Origin: Russula earlei
Lineage: Eukaryota; Basidiomycota; Agaricomycetes; Russulales; Russulaceae
Assembly (NCBI GenBank): GCA_025769875.1
Contig: JAGFNK010000300.1
Span: 1-64,000, forward strand
Length of the DNA: 64,000 bases
Direction of reading: 5' to 3'
The notes beneath the pieces are model-generated. The model saw only the letters and a list, made by a program, of their open reading frames with translations. It ran no database searches and was not told the origin of the DNA. Shown here in pieces: positions 57,129-64,000 of the stretch. Made by a program: the position numbers and the translations under genes. Each line of letters starts with the position of its first letter. The stretch's first letter is position 1.

Positions 57129-57910
57129 TGTTACCAAGTGGTTTGTGGTCTGGAAGATGCCAGACACCCAAACTATGGACTGGATTGTTTGTGTTGCTCA
57201 TATGTCAGATCTTGACTACTTCAGTTCCTTGCTACATCATTCGGAGTGCATTGATCATATCTTTCCTAAGATGTATTGAGGAAGCAATGATTCATATTGC
57301 TTCTGGTCCATATGCATTGGTACTTCAGAGTACATCAATTTCCTGATTAGGGAAGTACTTAATGCTTCCAGCACCAAGATCATTTGAAGTGGAAGCAACT
57401 ATTGCTTCCATGAGCTACCCTTGCTTCTATAGCACCTACCAGTACTTACAGTAGCAAGAACCTTATCCTTTGAGGCTATATAAAGCCCCCAGTTTGTATC
57501 AGTTGAGCCTTATGCTCAACTTAGTTTGCCAATCCCAAACAGTTGACTCTTACTCTGTTTGCAGAGCCCCTCTCATCTTGTTGACATACTCTTGAAGGAC
57601 TTAATACTCCTTGCCCTCCACAAGTATTGCTTGCTTGACTCAAGCATATCTGCATTGGTAGGATGTGTTTACAGACATGACCATTGAACCCATTAAGGCA
57701 CTTTGGAGCCTTAACAGGAAACCCCTTTACTGCCAAATAACCCAAGTTCCCCAAAGACTGGCCCTAAATTAACTACAGGAGACTTAACTTGTGACTAGCA
57801 TGGGAACTACCAAATGTACACTTGCACTCTAGAGAGCATTACTCAGCGTTAAGAGAATGCTTACTCAGGGGCTGAGCAGATGATTAAGTGTGCTGATAAA
57901 GCACTTTACT
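57129..57910 (+). repeat. LTR C, copy 3 (truncated by a chromovirus)
   Basis: Begins TGTTACCAAGTGG and contains the family block AAACTATGGACTGG. It includes about 270 bases (57610-57884) that are absent from copy 2 and partly resemble the U3 part of LTR A (GACTGGCCCTAAATTAACTA). It stops at ..GCACTTTACT where the LTR of the chromovirus begins. Confidence 0.75.
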
Positions 57911-59341
57911 TGTTAAGACATGTACTGCTGATCACTAAGGACTCAGGAGCAGGTGGGCAAGGGTTGGAACAGATGGTATGTGGCGTAGACACCATTGAAC
58001 AAGAGGATGAGCCAAATGACTAGGAGGTACCAGAGGGGGACTGGTAGGTGTTGCTGGAGGCAGAGGTGAAGGTTAGAGGCCAGTGCAGCAAAGAGGCTTT
58101 AAACAAGGTGGTCATTGAAGAGTACCTTGAAGATGAGGAAGGCTTTAAACTGAGCGGATGCAGGGGAGTACCCAGGAGGATGAGAGTATCACAAATGGAC
58201 AGTTTGATGACTGCCATGCTACATTGGGGCTTATATACTGTGTACAGGGTTGATTACAAAGGACAGGAAATATTCTAGACTCCTTGGTACCACCCAATAG
58301 GTGTTACGGCATTGCGGCCGTAAGAGCATTAGCTCAAGGTTCAGTGGGGGCCAAGTCCCTGTGACTTGGTTTGAGGGTTCAGTGGGGCCGGCTCAAGGAG
58401 ACTGGATCAAAGGTTTAGCTTCTCAAGGCTGAGTCAGACAATGACTCAGTCCACAGACAGAGTCGATCTTCTGGCTACACAGAAGAGGAGGATGATGGTA
58501 GAGCGAGAGAGGAATGAGAGGAATGCAAGAGTCCCTCCTAGTGTGTTGATGTCAAGCAAGGTAAGAGCCAGCACAAACAAGTTGTGATTTGAGAGAGGAT
58601 ACAGGGCAAAGGGATGCAACAGGAAATGAGACAAAGCTAAGCTTGGGGCATTCCCCAGCTTTTACAGGCACTTAAATACTGTATGTAGCGAGGCTGTACA
58701 GTACTATATGTGGAACAATAGATAAAGATGGGCCAATAGCAAAAGGAACTCAAACAATAGATGAAACACAATAAACAAGAAACAATAAGGGACCATCAAC
58801 ATCAAGGGATGAAACGGTAACCAAGGAAACAGGGGTGACAAGAGAGAACAATAACGGAAGAGGTTAGAGACAAACCAACAAGGAGGGTAAATCACAACAA
58901 TAGGACTACAGAGGCATAAACTTGCTTGTGTCAGGTTTCAGGCTTACTGAGCACATTATTGATCACTGTGGAGTGATGACATCATTATGATGTCATTGTG
59001 GAGTGCTTAGTGAGTCAATGAGGTCATTGGGGAGTTGCTCAGTCAGCCATGATGTCATTGGAGCCTATATGATGTCATATAAGTTATGCAACAGTTTGTA
59101 AGAGTTTATGCTGCTGTTTTGGGTTCTTGGTGGCTGAGTGGCCATGTGGCTGCCACGCGATGATTACCCGATTAGGGAACTGGTGCCTGGTCATGTTATA
59201 GTGCCTTTGCAATAGTGATATCTTGCACCACAGGGGGAATAGCCCAAGAAATGGAAGTGTGTCAGCAATGCAGAATGAGAGAGGTCTCAATTGAGTAGAA
59301 TAGGACAATATATGGCCAGGTCCTGGCCTTAGTTTATAACA
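57911..59341 (-). repeat. 3' LTR of chromovirus B1, with an inserted solo LTR
   Basis: On the minus strand it begins TGTTATAAACTAAGG (59341) and ends CATGTCTTAACA (57911). The internal region next to it ends in a polypurine tract, AAGAGGGGATGAA (59342-59354), as expected for a 3' LTR. Without the foreign LTR at 58302-58899 its length is 828 bp, equal to the second LTR at 62941. Confidence 0.9.
58302..58899. mobile_element. Solo LTR D inside the LTR of B1
   Basis: Starts TGTTACGGCATTGCGG and ends ATCACAACA. It is flanked by a perfect 5-bp duplication, ATAGG (58297-58301 and 58900-58904). The uninterrupted sequence is seen in the second LTR (near 63325: CATCCCATAGGACTACAGAG). A TATA-like box on the minus strand (AGTATTTAAG near 58678) suggests minus orientation. 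Confidence 0.92.
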
Positions 59342-62300
59342 TTCATCCCCTCTTTATAGACTTGTTGCTCCTGCAACAGTAGGGGTTTCTTGTTTCCTAA
59401 AAAGGTGGAGTAGTTTGCATATGAAGAGTCAAAGTCAGCTTCGATTGTGGGGAATTCCTTCATGTTCTATAGGTTGTTTTAGGGATAGCTGTGGTTGATT
59501 GGGTGCATGTGATCACAGGGGTTCTTTGAAAAGTTCTTTGGTAACAAGGATAGACATAGTTGTCAACAGAAGTCATGGTGGGAGTTATTGGTTAGGCGTT
59601 ACCCTTCCAATGGAAGTCTTTGACAAGTAGTTGCAGCTTTTGATAGGTTAGACACTGGTTCCCAAGTATGCTCTGCAGCAGTGTATCCTTTCCACTTGAC
59701 AAGATATTTAATCCCTTTGTGGTTTAAGGAAAGTCAAGAGTCTAAGATCTGTTCTACTTTGTATTGTTCTTCTCCTTCAACTAGTATAGGCAGTGGGTTT
59801 GAGAAGTTAGGGCCATGGGCAACAGTTTCTTTGTAGGGTTTAATTAGATAATGATGAAAAACTGGGTGTATCTTCCAAGATGTTGGTAATTCAAGGTGGA
59901 CATTTACTGGATATGCAGCGGTGACTTTGAATGGTCCATAACATCAAGGGGCTAGTTTTGCTTTTGGATGAGTGGTTCGTAGATTTGTGGCTTCCAACCA
60001 TACTTGATCCCCTTCTTTAAAGTGAAATGTTGGAGATTGAGGTCCTGATTGTTTCATAATTTCAGTTGCTCAGTTCAAAGAAGCAGCTACTTCTTCCCTG
60101 AGTTGATTTACTCTTGTTAGTCTTTCTTGGATTGAGGGGAACTTTGATGTAAAGGCAAGGGGTGGAGCAAATGTTGGTTTAAGGGCATACCAGACCTCAA
60201 AAGGGGGTTTGTTCATTGCACTGTGTTGTCTGGCATTATGTGCAAACTCCATAAAGGGAAGTAGTTCTGCCCAATTGTCCGCTTGGTGGTTGCAAAATAT
60301 TTGTAGGTATTGTTCCAGTTCTTGGTTAACTCGTTCTGTTTCTCCATCTGTCTGTGGGTGGTATGCTGTGCTCAATGATACTTTGACGTTTAATTTCTTC
60401 CATAGTTCTTGAGTATTTTTGCTGCGAATTGAGGGCCTCTGTCTGATATTATTTGAGCTGGAAGGCCTATTCTTCTCCAGACATTATTCATAATCAGTGT
60501 TGCTGTTTCTTCTGCTGTGATCATCTTGTGGCAAGGGGTAATGATTATTGCTTTGCTGAATCGATCTACCATGACTAGGAGGCTGTCAAAGCCTTGTGAA
60601 ATTGGTAGGTCCATGATAAAGTCCATGGTAATGCTTTTCCATACTTCTCCTGCTGGTGTAATTGGTACAAGGGGTGTTTCTGTCTTTGGGCAGTTCTTTG
60701 TGCTCTGGCAAATTGTGCAACCTTCTACATAACTCTTGACATATGTTAGCATTCCTGGCCACCAATAGTTTCAACTAATTAGCTTGTAAGTTTTCCACTG
60801 GCCAGGATGTCCCACAGCAAGAGAGTCATGGTGTAGTTTCAAAAATTTCTTTTGTAGGGTGTCATTGTTTGGGATGTAGACTTTTCCTTTGAATAATATT
60901 AGTCCATCTTCAAGATTCCAGTCCTGTAGGCCTTTTGACAACTGTCTTGGTCCATTCTTTATGATGATTGCTAATGCGTTAGACACTTCTGGGTCTTAGT
61001 CTTTACTACATCATAGTTGTTGCCAAAGGTCTTGGTCACCAATTGGTTCTGTAGCAGAGGTGCGTGTTGCTCTGATTTTAAAATATTTATTGTCCAGGAG
61101 TATCTTTCCATCATTTTCATCTTGTATCCCCTCTTTAAAGTCTGGCTGCCTGGACAGACCATCTGCTTTGTTTGTAGTTCCTGGGTGATGGGTGATAGTG
61201 AAGTCAAAATTGCTGAGAAGGAGTGCCCAATGGGCTTGTTGTCGAGTGAGTTTCTGCTTGGTCATGAAGTATGTCAAATTATTATGGTCTGTCCATAGGT
61301 CAATGGGATGTGTGGCACCCTCAAGGTAGTGTTGAAAGTGCTAGAGGGATGAGACAATGGCAAGGAGTTCTTTATCGTAGATCATGTAATTTTGTTGTGC
61401 AGGGTCCAAGGATTTTGAAAAATAGGCTACTGGGTGATATCTGTTAAATTCATCAGGTTGTTCTAAAATTGAGCTGACTGCAAAGTCGCTTGCATCACAG
61501 ATGAGTTGAAAGGGTTTAGTGTGATCAGGTAACATGAGGACTGGGGCTGTCATGAATGCTTGGATTAATTTTCTAAATGTTTGTTCTTCATTGTCCTCCC
61601 ATTTGAAGTGGTTTTCCTTTGTTAAATTAAACAAGGGTCATGCCATTCATGAGTATTGGTGGATAATTTTGTCAATAGAAGTTGCAGAATCCCAAAAATG
61701 CTTGTACTTCAGTAACATTGGTCAGAGTAGGCCATTTTGTAATGCCCATTAACTTGTCTTGGTCCATAGATATTTGTCCCTGGGAGATGTTGATGCCTAG
61801 GTAACTAATAGAGGTTTGTTGGAAAGCACACTTCTCTGGTTTCAAATACAAGTTGTGGTCTTGGAGCACCTTTAAGACTTTGTGTGTCCAATCATCAAGT
61901 TTGTTTAGGGTTTGTGCCATGATTAATATATCATCTAGATAGATGACCACTTGTTCCATGGTAATGTATTCTGCTAGGATGGTGTTCATAAAATGTTGGA
62001 AAGTGGCTGGGGCGTTGCAGAGGCCAAATGTCATTATCAGGGGTTCAAAAAGTCCTAGAGGTGTCTTGAATGCTGCGAGGTGTTCATTGCCCTCTCTTAG
62101 GTGGATATTGTTGTATCCCCATTGTACATTGAACTTGGTGAAGTATTGGGCTCCTTGGAGTTTGTCAATTAATTAATTCAGGGATCAGTGGTAATGGATA
62201 TGTGTCCTTGATAGTTGCTGTATTCAGGGCTCTGTAGTCTTGTACTGGTCATGGAGCTCCTCCTTTCTTTTCTACAAAGAAAAATGGACTGGCAATAGCT

Positions 62301-62940
62301 GCTTTTGATGGTCGAATAGTGCCTCTCTTCAAATGTTCATCTATATATTCTTTTAGTGCTTGTAATTCTTTGGGAGTAAGTTGATAAATGCCACAATCAC
62401 ATTGGGTGATTCCTGGTTTCAGATTGATTGCATGGTCCCATGGTTGGTGTGCAGGAATGCGTTGGGAAGCTTGTTTGTCAAACACTTTTTGCCATTTCAG
62501 GAACTGGGGGGGAATGAGTTCATCTAGTGTCTTCTGTGGTGTTTCAGATGTTGCTAACTTAGTAGATGTTGTTGATTTCACTCGTATGTTAATTGTTACT
62601 GGTCTAAAAGCATTGTAGATTTGTTCATCCACTGCATGGGTTCAATAATCCTTTGGTATCTGGGAAGATTAGTGAAGCAATGTTTGCAAACTTGGGTTCT
62701 TCTTCTTCAGGGAAAGTAAGTGCTTGTATTTGGTAATTCTGTGTTCCAGATGCAGATGCCATGGTTATACTTGGATGCGTGGTAAGGCAGGTTTGGGGGC
62801 AATTTTTCAGCATGATTGTATCGTTTGCCCAATCAATATTTGGGTTATGGTGTTGTAACCAATCTGTTCCTAGAATAATGTCATGATCTCTGATGTTAGT
62901 GATGAGGAATTCTGCTTGTTCATCATGGGTAGCATCTGTG
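59342..62940 (-). pseudogene. Chromovirus B1 pol (Ty3/gypsy with chromodomain), decayed
   Basis: Read from 62940 down. The protease end is ILGTDWLQHHNP. Reverse transcriptase carries FFFVEKKGGAP and the catalytic YLDDILI (near 61935). RNase H carries LICDASDFA. The integrase zinc finger has LHHDSLAVGHPG and CTIC. The integrase core has TMDFIMDLP and SDRGPQF, followed by TAYHPQTDGETERVNQ. A C-terminal chromodomain shows [18 protein letters not shown] (near 59700-59650). Such elements copy RNA into DNA and target it through the chromodomain. Stops include TGA at 62249-62251 and 60771-60773, both where CGA arginine is expected. There is an apparent base loss in an A-run near 60416 and further frame changes. 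Gag and the 5' LTR are cut off by element B2. Confidence 0.92.
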
Positions 62941-63767
62941 TGTCAAGACACGTACTGCTGATCGCTAAGGACTCAGGAGCAGGTGGGCAAGGGTCAGAAC
63001 AGATGGTACGCGGCATAAACGGTGTTGAACAAGAGGATGAGCCAAACAACTAGGAGATACCAGATGGGGACTGGTACATGTTGCAGAAGGCAGAGGCGAA
63101 GAGTAGAGGCCAGTGCAGCGAGGGGCTTTAAACAAGGCGGTCATTGAAGAGTACCTTGAAGACGAGGGAGGACTTTAGACTGAGTGGTCGCAGGGGAGTA
63201 CCCAGGAAGATGAGAGTATCACAAATGGACAGTCTGATGACTGCCATGCTTCATTGGGGCTTATATACTGTACAGGGTCGATTAAAAAGAACTGGGACTA
63301 TTCTAGACTCTTTGGTACCATCCCATAGGACTACAGAGGCATAAACTTGCTTGTGTCAAGTTTCAGGCTTACTGAGCGCATTACTGATCATTGTGGAGCG
63401 ATGACATCATTATGATGTCACTTGTGGAGTGCTTAGTGAGCCTATGAGGTCACTGTGGAGTTGCTCAGTCAGCCATGATGTCATTGGAGTCTTGATGATG
63501 TCAGATGATTTATGCAACAGTTTCTAAGAGTTTGTGCTGCTGTTTCGGGTCCATGGTGGCTGGGTGGCCATGTGGCTGCCACGCGATGATTACCCGATTA
63601 GGAAACGGGTGCCTGGTCGTGTTTTAGTGCCTTTGCAATTATGATATCTTGTACCACAGAAGGGATAGCCCAGAAAATGGAAGGGAGTCGGCAATGCAAA
63701 GTGAGAGAGGTCTCTCTTGAGTGAAATAGGACAACCCACGGCCAGAACTTGGCCTTGGTTCGTAACA
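62941..63767 (-). repeat. 3' LTR of chromovirus B2
   Basis: On the minus strand it starts TGTTACGAACCAAGG and ends GTGTCTTGACA. It is followed outward by an internal 3' end identical in layout to B1 (polypurine AAGAGGGGATGAA). It carries the TATA-like GTATATAAGCCCC and AGACTGTCCATTTGTG. It abuts the protease coding region of B1, so B2 is nested in B1. Confidence 0.9.
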
Positions 63768-64000
63768 TTCATCCCCTCTTTATAGACTTGTTGCTCCTGC
63801 AACGGTAGGGATTTGTTTCTTTGGAAGGTAGAGTAGTTTGCATATGAAAAGTCGAAGTCTGTTCGTTCGTGGGGAGTTCTCTCTTGTTCTATGGATTGCT
63901 TTGGGGATAGCTGTGGTCGATTGAGTGCATGTGATCGCAGGGGTTCTCTGAAAAGTTTGTTGGTAACAAGGATAAAGGTAGTCATCGACAGAGGTTATGA
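63768..64000 (-). mobile_element. Chromovirus B2 internal 3' end, continues beyond the window
   Basis: Matches the last 230 bases of the B1 internal region (59342 onward): the polypurine tract, the segment GGAGCAACAAGTCTATAAAG and the post-chromodomain untranslated part. Coding parts lie outside the window. Confidence 0.85.

Noticed and set aside
1..64000. CRISPR arrays, operons, Shine-Dalgarno sites
   Set aside because: No regularly spaced short repeats are present, and introns and element types show a fungal genome.

Overview
The window looks like a repeat-dominated stretch of a basidiomycete (Agaricomycete-type) genome. The grounds are short introns of about 45-75 nt, a chromodomain Ty3 element, a Tnp2/Plavaka-type transposase, a Mutator-like transposase, a WD40 gene with a hydrophobic C-terminus, and a CRN-like NTPase-nuclease gene of a kind I associate with mushroom genomes. 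The species cannot be told from the sequence alone. Most of the 64 kb is nested transposons; the only gene that reads as plausibly intact is the CRN-like gene at 52.4-55.5 kb.

Layout. 1-6.1 kb: a hairpin, an AT-rich tandem repeat, pieces of three LTRs, and the decayed gag/protease part of a Ty3 element carrying a MITE. 6.1-18.2 kb: a giant inverted repeat, two arms of about 5.0 kb that are almost identical and surround a 2.1-kb loop. Each arm carries the same broken WD40-type gene, and the loop carries two small divergent ORFs. 18.2-27.4 kb: a solo LTR with perfect target-site duplication, an unrecognised spliced gene, and a decayed Plavaka transposase. 27.7-30.6 kb: a third, older copy of the WD40 segment. 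32.1-43.3 kb: two DNA transposons (E1, 3.5 kb; E2, 7.6 kb) sharing outer terminal inverted repeats and TA target duplications. E1 encloses a 785-codon gag-like ORF and an LTR fragment. E2 encloses a Tc1/mariner-type DDE transposase and a gene ending in a SAM-like domain. 43.3-48.3 kb: LTR C interrupted by a solo LTR A, unassigned sequence, and a third LTR A. 48.4-50.7 kb: a broken MULE. 52.4-56.7 kb: a GC-richer island with the CRN-like gene and a decayed TAF9. 56.8-64 kb: a tRNA-derived SINE, LTR C, and a chromovirus whose 3' LTR holds a foreign solo LTR and whose protease region is interrupted by a second chromovirus.

The insertion order can be read: E2, and probably E1, entered an LTR C-type element; solo LTR A also entered that LTR C; a chromovirus entered another LTR C; a second chromovirus entered the first. 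Many in-frame stops in the element genes fall where a CGA arginine codon is expected (CGA to TGA), and several differences between the palindrome arms are also CpG transitions. This suggests cytosine-methylation-driven decay. No rRNA gene, canonical tRNA gene or CRISPR array was seen.
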